A DNA stretch of 64,000 bases from Plotosus lineatus (GCA_024760905.1 CM045729.1:46177080-46241079), one strand, 5' to 3'; shown: positions 23,296 to 38,851, counted from the stretch's first letter. Program-made: numbers and translations. The notes: a model not told the origin generated them from the sequence alone.

Positions 23296-26200
23296 TCTTA
23301 TTTTCCTTTCGGCTTTTCCTTTCAGGGGTCGCCACAGTGAATCATCTGCCTCCATCTCACCCTATCCTCTGCATCTTCTTTTCTTACATCAACTACCTTT
23401 ATGTCCTCCTTCACCACATCCATAAATCTCCTCTTTAGTCTTCCTCTAGGCCTTCTGCCTGGTAGTTCCAACCTCAGCATCCTACTACCAATATACTCAT
23501 TATCCAACCTCTGTACATGTCCAAACCATCTCAATCTAGCCTCTCTGACTTTGGTCTCCAAAACGTCTTACATGTGTTATCCCTCTGATGTGCTCATTCC
23601 TGATCCTATCCATCCTCATTACTCCCAAAGAGAACCTCAACATTTTAATCTCTGCTACCTCTAGCTCTGCTTCCTGTCTTTTCCTCAGTGTCACTGTTTC
23701 TAAACCAGACAACATCGCTGGCCTCATCTTTTTCTTTCATTCTTGCCGATACCTTTCTATCACACATCACACCGGACACTTTTTTCCAACCTGCCTGCAC
23801 ACGCTTCTTCCCCTCTTTTCCACACTCTCCATTGCTCTGGATTGTTGAGCCTAAGTACTTAAAATCCTTCACTTTCTTTATCTCTGCTCCCTGTAACCTC
23901 ACCGTTCCTCTTGGGTCCTTCTCGTTCACACACATGTATTCTGTCTTACTGAGGCTAACCTTCATTCCCCTACTTTCTAGGGCATACCACCACTTCTCCA
24001 AATTTTCCTGCACTTGTTCTCTGCTCTCCAAACAGATCACAATGTCATCTGCAAACATCATAGTCCATGCAGATTCTTGTCTAACCTCGTCTGTCAGCCT
24101 GTCCATCACCATAGCAAATAAGAAGTGGCTCAGAGCTGATCCTTGATGCAGTCCCACCTCCACCTTGAACTGTTCTGTCACACCGACAGCACACCTCACC
24201 ACTGTCTTGCATCTCTCATACATGTCCTTCACCACTCTAACATACTTCTCTGCCACTCCAGACTTCCTCATACAATACCAAAGTTCCTTTCTCGGCACCC
24301 TGTCATATGCTTTTTCCAGATCCACAAAGCCGCAATGCAGCTCCCTCTGGCCTTCTCTGTAGTTCTCTATTAACATCCTCAAAGCAAACACTGCATCTGT
24401 GGTGCTCTTTCTTGGCATGAAACCAAACTGTTGTTCTGCCCTTAGTCTAGCTTCCACTATTCTTTCCCATAACTTCATCGTATGGCTCATCAACTTTATC
24501 CCTCTGTATTTGCCTCAACTCTGTATATCTCCCTTGTTCTTAAAATGGGCACAAGCACACTTCTCCTCCATTCCTCCGGCATCTGCTCACTTTCTAAGAC
24601 CTTGTTGAATATTCTTGTCAAAAAGGTCTACTGCTACCTCTCCTCGACATTTCCATACCGCCACAGGTATGTCATCAGGACCACCTACCTTTCCACTCTT
24701 CATCCTCTTCAATGCCTTCCTCACTTCACCCTTTCTAATCTTTGCTACTTCCTTTTCCTCAACAGTCACCTCTTCTACTCTTGTTTCTCTGTCATTTTAC
24801 TCATTCATCAGCTCTTCAAAGTACTCTTTCTATCCTCCCAGAACACTTCTGTCATCAGTCAATATATTTCCTTCTCTGTCCTTAATCACCCTAACTTGCT
24901 GCACATGTCCTTCCCATTTCTATTTCTCTGCTGTGCCAACCTGTATAAATCATTTTCTCCCTCCTTACTGTCCAATCTATCATACAAGTCATCATACGCC
25001 CTCTGTTTGGCCTTTGACACAACTACCTTCACCTTATGCTGCAGATCCCTGTACTCCTGTTTCCTCTCTTTGGTCCTCTCACTGTCCCACTTCTTAGCTA
25101 ACCTCTTCCTTTGTACACACTCTTGCACTTCCTCATTCCACCACCAAGTCTCCTTATCCACTTTCCTTCCAGAGGACGCACCAGGTATTCATCTGGAAGC
25201 ACTTCCTGGCTACCCAAAGCTTATTTCAACTCCTCCTTGAAGACAACAAAACACTCTTCCTTTTTCAGCTTCCACCACTTGGACTTCTGTTCTGCCTTTG
25301 CCTTCTTCACCATCTTCACCATCAGCGTCATCCTGTACACCACCATTCTATGTTGTCTGGCAACACTCCCACCCACTCCTACTTGGCAGTCACTGACTTT
25401 CTGCGAATTACATTGTCTATACAAGATGTAGTCTGTCTGTGTGCTCCTACCTCCGCTTTTATAAGTCACCCTATGCTCCTGTTTCTTCTGGATGGAAGTA
25501 TTCACCACAGCCATTTTCATCCATCTTGCAAAATCTATCAACATCTGTCCTTCTGTGTTCCTGTCCTGGATACCAAACCTACCCATCACTTCCTCGTCCC
25601 CTCTGTTGCCTGAACCAGCATGTCCATTGAAGTCTGCACCAATGACCGATTTTCACCTCTGGGGGTACTCAGCATCACTTCATCTAACTCACGCCAGAAT
25701 CTCTCCTTCTCTTCTAGCTCACATCCTGCCTGTGGGACATAAGTACTAACAACATTGAACATCACACCTTCAATTTCTAACTTGAGACCCATCACTCTGT
25801 CTGACACTCTTTTCACTTCTAGAACATTCCTGACAAACCCCTCCTTCAAGATGACTCCTACTCCATTTGTCTTCCCATCCACACCATGATAAAACAGCTT
25901 CAAACCTGTTCCTAAGCTTCGAGCCTTGCTACCTTTTCACCTGGTCTCCTGAACACACAGTATGTCCACCTTCCTCCTCTGCATCATGTCAGCCAGCTTT
26001 TCCTGTCATAGTTCCAACATTCAAAGTCCCTACTCTCAAGCCTAGACTCATACCTTTCCTCTTCTCTCTCTCTGCCTTTGGACACGCCTCCCGCCTCTCC
26101 TTCTTCGACCAACAGTAGTCCAGTTTCCACCAGCACCTTGTTGGTTAACAGCACTGCTGGCGATCGTTGTTAACTCGGGCCTCGACCGATCCAGTTTGGA

Positions 26201-26337
26201 AGTCATATTGATTGATAGTAGGTTTGGCATTGGTTTTACGTCGGATGCCCTTCCTGACGCAACCTACTGCATCTATCTGGGCTTGGGACCGGCAGGAGAA
26301 AGAACATTGGCTTGTGTCCCCTCACAGCTACATTACA
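23296..26337 (-). mobile_element. RTE-like LINE, copy 2, full length, frame-broken
   Basis: The two 17-bp duplications bound exactly 3,042 nt, which gives the natural length of the element. Reading on the minus strand: a 5' leader ('ggttgcgtcaggaagggcat'), an endonuclease part (YVPQAGCELEEKERFW, about 25890-25680), a linker, RT (FVDLEKAYDRVP and FADDIVICLES, about 24440-24040), and a C-terminal region ending CGDP-stop at 23322. Reading is broken into at least six pieces (for example near 23560, 23650, 24500, 24780, 25200 and 25590), so it cannot make the full protein. A few-codon deletion at 24435 removes the VSIC of the neighbouring copies. Confidence 0.9.
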
Positions 26338-26354
26338 AATAAATTAGGGAGAAA
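26338..26354. repeat. Target-site duplication, right copy (LINE copy 2)
   Basis: 'aataaattagggagaaa'. An A-rich run (26369-26393) follows in the host sequence. Confidence 0.9.
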
Positions 26355-28936
<2,582 letters not shown>

Positions 28937-29099
28937 AGGTCAGAAAAGACCACCTCGACCAAGACCAAGTTTAAGATTTTCACCAGCAATGTCGAGTCTG
29001 TCATTATATATGGTTCTGAACCATGGATGCTGACTGCTTCTGCATCCAAGAAACTTCAGACCTATGTGAACCGATGCCTGCGTACCATCTTAGGCATAC
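28937..29099 (+). mobile_element. Older LINE, RT 3' part, left piece (sense strand)
   Basis: The plus frame reads KFKIFTSNVESVIIYGSEPW and continues to YVNRCLRTILGI. This is the pattern just after the RT domain of many non-LTR elements (cf. 'NVKSVLLYGSETW'). It is interrupted by LINE copy 3 and resumes at 31545 with RWPETINNKVLWRRRNDEP. It is the only LINE in the window lying sense to pard3b. Confidence 0.6.
29087..29099. repeat. Target-site duplication, left copy (LINE copy 3)
   Basis: 'atcttaggcatac', identical to 31532-31544. It lies inside the older LINE coding sequence. Confidence 0.9.
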
Positions 29100-31531
29100 T
29101 TCTTCTTTTCCTTTCGGCTGATCCCTTCAGGGGTCGCCACAGCAAATGATCTGCCTCCATCTCACCCTATCTTCTGCAGCTTCTACTCTTACTTCAACGA
29201 CCTTCATGTCCGCCTTCACCACATCCATAAATCTTCTCTTTGGTCTTCCTCTGGGCCTTCTGACTGGTAGTTCCAACCTCAGCATCCTACTACCACTATC
29301 CCTCCTCTGTACATGTCCAAACCATCTCAATCTAGCCTCTCTGACTTTGTCTCCAAAACGTCTTACATGCGCTGTCCCTCTGATGTACTCAATCCTGATC
29401 ACATCCATCCTCGTTACTCCCAAAGAGAACCTCAACATTTTCATCTCTGCTACCTCCAACTCTGACTCCTGTCTTTTCCCCAGGGCCACTGTTTCTAAAC
29501 CATACAACATCGCTGGCCTCATCACTGTCTTGTACACTTTTCCCTTCATTGTTGCCGATACTCTCCTATCACACATCACACCGGACACTTTTCTCCATCC
29601 ATTCCAACCTGCCTGCACGCGCTTCTTCACCTCTTTTCCACACTCTCCATTGCTCTGGATTGTTGAGCCGAAGTACTTAAAATCCTCCACCTTCTTTATC
29701 TCTGCCCCCTGTAACCTCACTGTTCCTCTTGGGTTCTTTGTCATTCACACACATGTGTTCTGTCTTACTGAGACTAACCTTCATTCCCCTCCTTTCCAGG
29801 GCATACCAACTGCCTTTCCACTCTTCATCCTCTTCGATGCCTTCCTCACTTCACCCTTTCTAATCTTTGCTACTTCCTGGTCCTCAACGGTCTACTCTTT
29901 TTTTCTCTCTCTTATTTTCCTCATTCATCAGCTCTCCAGAGTACTCTTTCCATCTTCCCAGCACACTTCTGTCATCAGTCAATACATTTCCCTCTCTGTC
30001 CTTTATCACTCTGACTTGCTGCACGTCTTTCCCATGTCTATTTCTCTGCTGTGCTAACCTGTATAAATCATTTTCTCCCTCCTTACTGTCCAACCTATCA
30101 TACAAGTCATCATACGCCCTCTATTTGACCTTTGACACCGCTACCTTCGTCTTATGCTGTGTCTCCCTTGACTCCTGTTTACTCTCTTCGGTCCTCTCTG
30201 TGTCCCACTTCTTCTTAGCTAACCTCTTCTTTTGTACACACTCCTGCACTTCTTCATTCCACCACCAAGTCTCCTTATCTACTTTCCTTCCAGAGGACAC
30301 ACCAAGTACTCTCCTACCGGTCTTCCTGATCACATTGGCTGCGATTGTCCAGTCATCTGGAAGCACTTCCTGACTACCCAAAGCCTGTTTCAACTCCTCC
30401 TTGAAGACAACATGACGCTCTTCCTTTTTCAGCTTCCACCACTTTGTCTTCTGCTCTGCCTTTGCCTTCTTCACCTTCCTCACCATCAGCGTCATTCTGC
30501 ACACCAGGCTGTTTGGCAACACTCCTCACCCACTACTACTTTGCAGCCTCTGACTTCCTTCAAATTACATCACCTACACAAGATGTAGTCTACCTGTGTG
30601 CTCTTACCTCCACTTTCATAAGTCACCCTATGCTCCTGTTTCTTCTGGAAGGAAGTATTCATCACAGCCATTTCCATCCTTTTTGCAAAATCTATGAACA
30701 TCTGTCCTTCTGTGTTCCTGTCCTGGATACCAAACCTGCCCATCACTTCCTCGTCCCCTCTGTTGCCTGCACCAACATCTCCATTGAAGTCTGCCCCAAT
30801 GACCACTCTTTAACCGCTGGGGGTACTCTGCATCACTTCATCTAAGTCACTCCAGAATCTCTCCTTCTCTTCTAGCTCACATCCTGCCCGTGGGGCAGAA
30901 ACACTGACAACATTGAACATCACGCCTTCAACTTCTAACTTGAGACTCATCACTCTGTCTGACACTCTTTTCACTTCTCGAACATTTCTGACAAACCCCT
31001 CCTTCAAGATGACTCCTACTCCATTTCTCTTCCCATCCACACCATGATAAAACAGCTTCAACCCTGCTCCTAAGCTTCTAGCCTTGCTTCCTTTCCACCT
31101 GGTCTCCTGAACACACAGTATGTCCACCTTCCTCCTCTGCATCATGTCCGCCAGCTCCCTATCTTTTCCTTGCATAGTTCCAACATTCAAAGTCCCTACT
31201 CTCAGTCCTAGATTCACGCATTTCCTCTTCTCTCTCTGCCTATGGACACGCCTCCCGCCTCTCCTTCTTTGACGTCTTCGACCAACAGTAGTCCAATTTC
31301 CATCAGCACCCTGTTGGTTGACATCACTGATGGAGGTCGTTGTTAACCCGAGCCTCGACTGATCCGATATGAATTTTGTTTTGATCATTTGCATGAGAAA
31401 TGTGGCAGAAGTTTTACGCCGGATGCCCTTCCTGTCGCAACCCTCTGCATTTATCCGGGCTTGGGACCGGCATAAGAGGGAGAGACACTGGTTAGTGCCC
31501 CCTCCCCCCCTCCTCATGGCTGCATTGTACT
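29100..31531 (-). mobile_element. RTE-like LINE, copy 3, internally deleted
   Basis: 13-bp duplications bound 2,432 nt. The minus strand carries the 5' leader, the endonuclease half (31420-30810; GTLNVGTMQGK, CVQETRWKG), the linker (30522-30121) and the C-terminal part (29744-29127, ending CGDP-stop). Between 29807 and 29808 it jumps across about 0.7 kb that copy 4 has at roughly 39640-40348. That removes the RT core including FVDLEKAYDR and FADD. Several frameshifts are present as well. It cannot encode an active RT, yet both ends are intact. Confidence 0.88.
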
Positions 31532-31860
31532 ATCTTAGGCATACGATGGCCTGAAACAATCAACAACAAGGTGCTATGGAGACGAAGAAATGACGAACCG
31601 ATCAGCACCCAAGTTGCCCACAGAAAAATGGCGATGGATCGGCTTAACCCTGCAGAATTTATCAGAAGATATTACGCACTTCGCTGGAACACACAGGGAA
31701 AGAAGAAGGTGAGCCACCCTGAAATGACATGGAGGTGATCGATTGAGGAGGAGCTTAAGATTGTGGGCATCACAGAAGCCCAGACAGACCAAAGCAGGAC
31801 ACAATGGTGAAGTACTGTTGAAGCCCTGTGCTCCTCAAGGAACTTGAGGATTAAATGGAA
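31532..31860 (+). mobile_element. Older LINE, RT 3' part, right piece
   Basis: It continues the piece at 28937-29099 after the second duplication copy: RWPETINNKVLWRRRNDEPI, then a degraded tail (KKKVSHPEMTWR, VEALCSSRNLRIKW). Stops and shifts show it is old. The 3' end is approximate. Confidence 0.6.
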
Positions 31861-32784
31861 AAAAACATGAATTGGACTATTATTCAGATGGGACTTTTTT
31901 TTTTTTTTTTTTTTTTTTGCTAATGTCGATTTTTCTTTATTTTATGAAGATACAGTATCATGAGAGTAATTTGAGTCTGTTTTAATTATTTGTTTATTAT
32001 GCATAAATATTGTCTGAACAAATGTATTTTGTTTTGTTTTTGTTTTTTAGTTTTTGGGTGGTTTTTTTGTAGCGTGCTACCGTAATTAGGATCAAACTGT
32101 TCAGAAAATGAATTTGTAGTTATGCTGAATGATGACACCACACATAAAACACCACACAGCATTTCTATTTCAATCCCAGTATACTATAAACTCAACTATT
32201 AATAAAATAATACAATTCGATATACAACCAAGAAGAAAATATGTTCTGATGTCTGCAGGACTTGGATCAATTTGAAAACTTTGTTTCAAAAAGCTGATTG
32301 CATGCGTTAGTCTGTTGGTCACTTTTTTCTCTGTACGTCATCAACCATCTGCCAACTAACTTTCAGCCTTTTAAGCTGACAACATTGGAGAAAATCACGT
32401 TTAATGTTCAACAGTTTAATAATTACCACTTTGCTGTGATAGGTCACACATTTCCATAAACAGAACACATGCTTTGTCCCTTGCATACTTTTTCTAAATT
32501 CTTCTGCATGTTTCTTTTCAAAATCAGCTAGCAAAAAAAATTTAGAACATTGTCAGTCGAAACCCAAGTATGCATGTCAGTCGCTATGTTTTGGAAGACA
32601 GCAGACATGAAAAACATACATTTTGACCATTTTTATGTGTTGAAGTTAACTTGTCATGTTGGTTTTTTGGATATGACTGTTCAGCATCTGTTATCCTGTA
32701 TTATTTAATGAGTAAAATAAACAAGTTTGTTTTCATGTTTAACAACACTTTGGCTAATTTTGACTCACGTGTTCAATCCAAAAA
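31861..32784. other. Intron, nothing recognised
   Basis: Contains a T run (31896-31918). No long frame. Confidence 0.5.
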
Positions 32785-33605
32785 TGTCTAGGAATGTAAA
32801 TCAAGTGGTAAATTGAGAGGTTTGCCTTACGGCTCAGCACCCTTTTCACCAGAACGGGCTGGTACAAGCTCCGCTTTACAGCAGCGGCTGTATCAGTCTG
32901 CCTGTCAATCTCCTCCATCCTTCCCTCACTTGTGAACAAGAACTTGAGATACTTGAACTTCTGTCCTTGGGGGCAGGACCTCAGTGTAGACCTGGAGGGT
33001 GCATTCCACCCTTTTTCGGCTGAGAACCATGGCCACCATGGCCTCGTACTTGTAGGTGCTGATTGTCATCCCGGCCGTTTTGCACTTGGCTATGAAACGC
33101 TTCAGCAAGAGGTCCTGACTTGATGAAGCCAGAAGAACGGCATCATCCACACAAAGGAGAGGCTCTGTGTTTGACAATATAGAGACTGAGTGGTCCATAA
33201 CAACCGGTCCAGTATGCCATATTCACTCCACAACATAACCCAAGGGACACGGCAGAAAGCATTCTTCATATCCACAAAGCACATGAGGACAGGTTGGGCA
33301 AACTTCCATGCCCCCTCCAGTACCGTGTAGAGTGTGTTGAGCTGGTCAGGAGGTCTGCAGCCAGGACGAAAACCACATTGTTCCTCCTGAATCCAAGGTT
33401 CAACAATCGGCTGAGTACACCTCTCCTGTAATCCTGAATAGACTTTACTGGGTACACTGAGGAGTGTGATTCCATAATAGCTGGAACACACCCGGGTCTC
33501 CTTTTTGAAAACGGGAACTACCAACCTGGTGTGCCACTCCAGAGGTATGGCCCACAATGACCACGCAATCCCAAGTAAGGCTTTCAAATTATTTTTCTCC
33601 ACAAC
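32785..33605 (-). mobile_element. Rex3/RTE-like LINE fragment, second lineage
   Basis: The minus strand gives RT pieces: SVPSKVYSGLQER, EPWIQEEQCGFRPG, LMCFVDMKNAFCRVP (the catalytic Asp of AFDR is Cys here), then a jump to LCVDDAVLLASS (degenerate FADD), STYKYEAMV, and FTSEGRMEEIDRQ. The block with LRQGCPLSP is missing. Broken and dead. The family name is from memory of fish LINEs and is tentative; the RT assignment is firm. Confidence 0.7.
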
Positions 33606-33926
33606 ACTTGTTTCTTAGATATGGATGAGCCAGTGTATTTTTTTTAATGTCTCTGTGCCAAGGATTGTCAGGTTCAGAGGTATTATGACTTTGCCTTGTC
33701 TCCCTGTCGGACTAAGTTATACTATTGATTGTGATAGCTCAAGAACACTTCCAAGGATCTTCTTTAAACTTTGCATAGAAGTCCACTTTGACTCAAGGAT
33801 GAGCTGATTGGATTTTGGAGGTCAAAGATCAAAGTCACTGCATCTGTACTGAGACATGAAAACATTAGACAGAAGCCCTAGTGAACTCCTGAACCCTATT
33901 TTGTTTTTGTGTGTGTGTGTGTGTGT

Positions 33927-33990
<64 letters not shown>

Positions 33991-34090
33991 AGACGCTCCC
34001 CAACTTACGTTCATCCATTTTATGTTTTTGTTTTTTTTTTTCCAATTGTAGCCCCCCCCCAAAAAAAAAACAAACAAAAAAAAAAGTCAA

Positions 34091-34133
<43 letters not shown>

Positions 34134-35262
34134 CTGTAATGTTGTAGAACATCTAGCAGCCGATAAGGTTTATCAGACTTTGTTTGGGAAGCATTACACA
34201 TGTTAGATCAGCACAAAATCTGAATTTGTATTTTCCAACCCTTTGTTTCTGATTTAGTTTGAACTTTGGCTCGACTCTCACATCTATAGATTCCAAACTG
34301 CTAGCCTTCCTTGGCTAGTATAGCACTTGGGGTGTAATGGCCATGATGGATCTGTACAGTAGGGCTTGGAGGGCTTGAAGGTAGTGTCGATGTCATGACG
34401 GAGGCCTGAGTGTGTAATGTTTTCCATGTTCATCTCACAGCTCTCTGCACTGCTGCATAATGAGAAGCCTGGAGCTGCAGGTTTTCCTCTCATTGAACGA
34501 GCTGAATAATGATGACGGTCTGAGAGCTGCAGAGCTATCACACCCTCACACTCTCAGTGTTCTGACTGTCTCTGTGTTTCTCTCAGATCACCCACTCTAG
34601 CAGGCTCTCTCATTCTAACACCTGAATTTAAAGTAAAAGACAAAAGAAAGAGAGAATTCAAAACACAAGGGCTTGCATTCTTTTTCATTAAAGAAATTCC
34701 TCACTTCTGTGTTTCACTTTCTTTTCCTTCTTGCAAAAGGTTACTCTGTTTCTGGGAAGTCCTTTTGCACTTTAATGTTTCTTTTCAAGACTCAAACATT
34801 AATCTTCAGCTTCCCTTCTAGGCATGTATGTGATCAGTTTGGAAATTAATCTTCTATCCATAAAAGCTTTTTGTTTCTGTATTTTAAAGAACATTTCTTT
34901 TTTTTCTGGAAGTCCTTCTGTTTTCAGTTTTTTATCACGTTGTTGCTCACTCTTTAGATTCTGTTCAGTGTGTGACTGAAGTTAAAAGTCAGTTACAGAC
35001 TGAGTTGTGAAAAGTAATTTCAAGATTACGCACTTTTATTTATTATTTTTTTTAATTCCAGAAGCAGTATGCATAAGTTTAAAGAAAACATTCCTTGAAC
35101 ATTGGCTGGCCCATGCATCCATCCATGACTTTAACCCCATGACATCTGATTAGCAGAGCTCTTAGTGTGGAACAGATAGCATACATTCTCCGTCACTCAC
35201 AAGCAATGCTACCAATCTGGGCGATCTGTGAGCTCGTGCATACAAGGGTGGGTAGCACGGTC

Positions 35263-35298
<36 letters not shown>

Positions 35299-36583
35299 CT
35301 GCCTTTGAATATGAGTGCACTACAGTTAAAAAATGCAGTGAAGCACATGCACACTTCCTGGTTGGTAGCTGTTGTGTGGAAGTGAAGTACTTCTTGATGG
35401 GTACGAATTTGCAATGAATAACCTGAAGGAAATCGAGAAAAAAAAAAAATCAATCAATACATTTTGAGGGGAAAAAATAAGAAGCCGACTTTCAATTAAC
35501 AACTGTTATACTAATTAAAATAATACCTGTACCAGTACTGAGTCCAGGGTAGCTTTGTGTAACATTTTATAAACCAAATTGCTTCTTTTTTAAGAAATAT
35601 GCCACAAGAAAATCTGACCCGCATCAAGAGAAACGTGACGAATGCAGAAAATGTACTTGTAATAAGTTCATGGTTCATGTGCTATTCCAAGATTTAAAAT
35701 ATTGTGCTCTTAAACAATGTATAGATTTAGGCATTGGCCAAAACCAGAGCTCCCGATAGATATCTTTATTGATAGGTGTCCAGGGCATATAAGAGCTTGT
35801 CACTGTGTTATGTGCGTGGTGGGTGTAGTGAGAGAAAGAGTGATGCAGGCACTGTAGAACAGTATTTGCATAGGTGTGCAGCACTGCTATAAAAAAACAA
35901 ACAAACAAAAAAACCCAGTAAGTTAGTAATGTAGTGCTTAGTGTATTTAAAGTGAGGAGCTCTTGATATTTTCCCTCGATCTACTCTCCAAATTAGAGAA
36001 ATTGCATTTATTTATAGTTAAGAATGTTGTTGATATTACTTTGAGTATTTCTGAAGGCTGCAACACATTGAAGATGTGTGTGTGTGTGTGTGGGGGGGCT
36101 ACAGAATACTTTTTCTTTTTTTTTTTCTTTCTTTTTTTTTTTTAAACTTCTTCATAGGTCAAGGTTCTCTGTGTGAATGTTACATTTGCTACCTGATTAA
36201 CCTGAGATTGATTTCAGCATTGCTCCATTTACAATGCTTGGTACTCTTCCAGCTTCATTCATTTCTGAGTGCTTGGCAGATTATGTTCCCGAATTGCAGC
36301 GTAAGCTCATTAAGTGCCGACTGTTGAATATGCAGAATCAAACTCAAGAAAAAGTGTGGAAGCATCTTTTATTTTTATACGACCCAAAGTCAAAAATCAC
36401 TTTCTTTACATATCTGTCATGTTTAAAGGAAATTCAGATTTTAGTTACAGCAGTGTCTTTATAATTAACTCTCACTTTAAAAATCTAAAATAACTTTGTT
36501 TTGTTTTTTTTCCATTTAAAATAAAATCTGCATGACTGTTGTAGTCATTTTATTGACTATTTAATGTCATACTTTATAGAAAT
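33606..36583. other. Intron, mostly unique with microsatellites
   Basis: (TG)n/(TA)n at 33907-33988, (TA)n at 34097-34131, (TG)n at 35265-35295, T run near 36111-36143. No exon-like segment. Confidence 0.55.
33907..34131. repeat. (TG)n-(TA)n-(TG)n and (TA)n microsatellites
   Basis: TG, TA and TG blocks to 33988. After a unique stretch with C and A runs, a TA block at 34097-34131. Confidence 0.9.
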
Positions 36584-36696
36584 AAAGAGATCCCTCAGTT
36601 TTCATGCTTAATGGGAACCGAGACCCCTGTGACCGCCGATTTCCACGAAGTAGGATCGACCCCCTGACTGACGTATACGTACATGTATATGTGTAT

Positions 36697-37032
36697 ATCT
36701 TCTTCTTCTTTTTTCCCTTCAGGGGTCTCCTCAGCGAATCAACTGCCTCCATCTCATCCTGTCCTCTGCAGGACAGTCTTTGTCTCTTACACCAACTACC
36801 TTCATGTCCTCCTTCCATGTCTTCTCAATCCAGCCTCTCTAACTTTGTCTCCAAAATGTCTTACTGTCCCGCTGATGTGCTCATTCCTGATCCTATCATC
36901 CATCCTTGTTACGCCAAAAGAGAACCTCAACATTTTCATCTCTGCTACCTCCAGCTCTCCTTCCTGTCTTTTCCTCAGCGCCACTGTTTTTAAACCATAC
37001 AACATCGCTGGCCTCAACACCGACTTGTGCAC
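36697..37032 (-). mobile_element. RTE-like LINE, short 3' fragment inside family C copy 3
   Basis: The minus strand reads SVLRPAMLYGLKTVALRKRQ, EVAEMKMLRFSFGVTRMD and FGDKVREAGLR, the C-terminal part of the LINE protein, then the usual 3' end. An internal gap removes part of the final 60 codons. Flanking 'tatatgtgtata'-like sequence on both sides may be the duplication but is low complexity. Confidence 0.75.
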
Positions 37033-37141
37033 TATATGTATATATGTATATAATATCAATACATACATATTCCATGCTGTAAATGCTTATAATAACAATT
37101 AAGCATTCAAAAATAATGCATAAGATGTAAATAAAATATGA

Positions 37142-37142
<1 letters not shown>

Positions 37143-37199
<57 letters not shown>
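37143..37199. repeat. (CA)n microsatellite within family C copy 3
   Basis: Uninterrupted CA run at a place where other family C copies have 'gtaaataaaatataaat' followed by a short CA. Confidence 0.95.
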
Positions 37200-37201
<2 letters not shown>

Positions 37202-37522
37202 AGGCTCACACACAGATGCACATCTCACCTAAAAATGTAAGTAGTTTTTTGGAGGGTTTTGGGTTGTGTTTTTGTTTTGGGTTTTTTGGTGGGGGAGTGT
37301 TGCATAATTGGCCTTGTTTTGTGGTATTTTCCTTAACTTTGTCCCTATTTTTCCTTAATTTCCATATTTTATTTTTTCTTCATTTAATATTTTTGAAAAA
37401 TCCACAATGAACTGAAGCCGCAGAAACTGAAGCTCAAAGTATTGAAGGATAACTGTAATTTGCAGCTGGAGCTGAGTTTGGTTTAAAGTTATGTGGAGTG
37501 AGATTGTCTACATACATAAATG

Positions 37523-37777
37523 CCCCGGTGCAGCCAACTGGGTTATCAAAGGCCAGCCATGTCTTTCACTGTCTATGGTGAGGTTCATGTAAAAGAACCA
37601 TTGCTGACTTTCAACAAGAGTAGCTGTATAGCCCTCAGCGTGTTTCCACCTTACGGTGGCCTGGCGAGCTGTCCAGGGTGTACTCTGCTCTTGCCCGGAG
37701 TTGACTGGGATGGGCGCCAGCCTTCCTGCGACCCTAATTAGGATTAAGCAGTTACAGAAAATGAATAAATGGATGGA
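37523..37777 (+). mobile_element. tRNA-headed SINE family, 5'-truncated copy with TSD
   Basis: It starts in the body ('ccaactgggttatcaaagg') and ends with 'taattaggattaagcagtta', 'cagaaaatgaataaatgg' and 'atgga'. It is bounded by 'tacatacataaatg' (37509-37522) and 'tacatacacaaatg' (37778-37791), a 14-bp duplication with one mismatch. It shows the normal ('type a') tail, for comparison with the chimeric tail at 1-220 and 17099. Confidence 0.85.
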
Positions 37778-37791
37778 TACATACACAAATG

Positions 37792-38851
37792 TCGGATACA
37801 GCTACCTCAGTCATCCCGAACACTCTCACTCCTCATAGTGACTATGTGGTATAGCCGTTGTTCCTTTTGCTGGAGGAACTCTTTATTTGTTTCTTGAACA
37901 GGCTGCTTGATTGGCACTGTAAAACCTCTGAGGTTGTTTATAAGCACAGGGTATTAAACATGGCCTCAGTTAAGTATGTATGTGTGTAATTTGGTAGGTT
38001 TGATTAATGTGTGGTATGATCAGGTCAGGACTCTCCGGCAGTGCCAAGGGCATAAAAGGCCACAAATGGGACAAATAACCCAGAGAAGCCTATTGTGAAC
38101 ATGAGGCATTCAGAGCTCTATGAAGACTAGTGTGACTGTGTACCAGTTCCACAATTCTTACATACACTGGCTTGCCTTTTACTCCCTTTTAGGACATTGC
38201 ATTCAGTGGTGTCTCAGTTCCATGTCTCAGTGCGAATGAGAAGGATTTCGTAACCTCAAGAAAATGTTCTAACGGATCATGAGGCTGTGGCCAAGTGCTT
38301 GTTAACATTTAAAACTGAATGAGTTAAACCTTTTTAAATTAATGGGGCTCTTTAGGTATGAAATTGAACTCCAGTCAGATGACATGCAAACATTTTTCAG
38401 TATGTCCCAGATAAAAGTGACTTCTGACCTTTTGAATGCCGCTTGTTTCATCTTATTGTCCGAGCGTATTTTGCCTGTCAGTTGGCTCATTGTTTGTGTG
38501 GGGCATTTGAGTAATCATATTGTATTAATTCGATTTGTCTGCATTCAGGTCAGCTTTCAGACTCTTAACAGCGGTGAACAGACTATTGTATTGTCCTTTG
38601 TTAGAGCCAGATTGAATAAAATCCTTCTCCAATCTCTCTATTCAATTTCCTTAATCTACATCATGCTTTCATTCTTCAGCATTTGGTCTGAATTGGTGTT
38701 TGTGCATCCTGAGTCTGTTTTGTTTTCTATTTTGTAGCAGGACATGTTTCTCAGAAGATTGGTGACAAGGGCTGAGAGTCTTCGGTTTGCCTTGCCCAAG
38801 CAATCTAAAAATGATTGATAAGTATTAGCATGGACATTATCTTCTTGATCA
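37792..38851. other. Intron, unique
   Basis: No recognised element. A 131-codon plus frame (38342-38737) has no domain I know. Confidence 0.5.

Larger units (their letters stand above)
36584..37457 (+). mobile_element. Family C DNA element, copy 3, with LINE fragment inside
   Basis: It starts near 'agagatccctcag', then 'accgagacccctgtgaccgcc' and 'gacgtatacgtacatgtata'. After the LINE fragment come 'taatatcaatacatacata', a (CA)n tract (37143-37199), 'gcataattggccttg', and the end 'ctgaagccgcagaaactgaag...ggataactg'. Non-coding. Confidence 0.65.
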
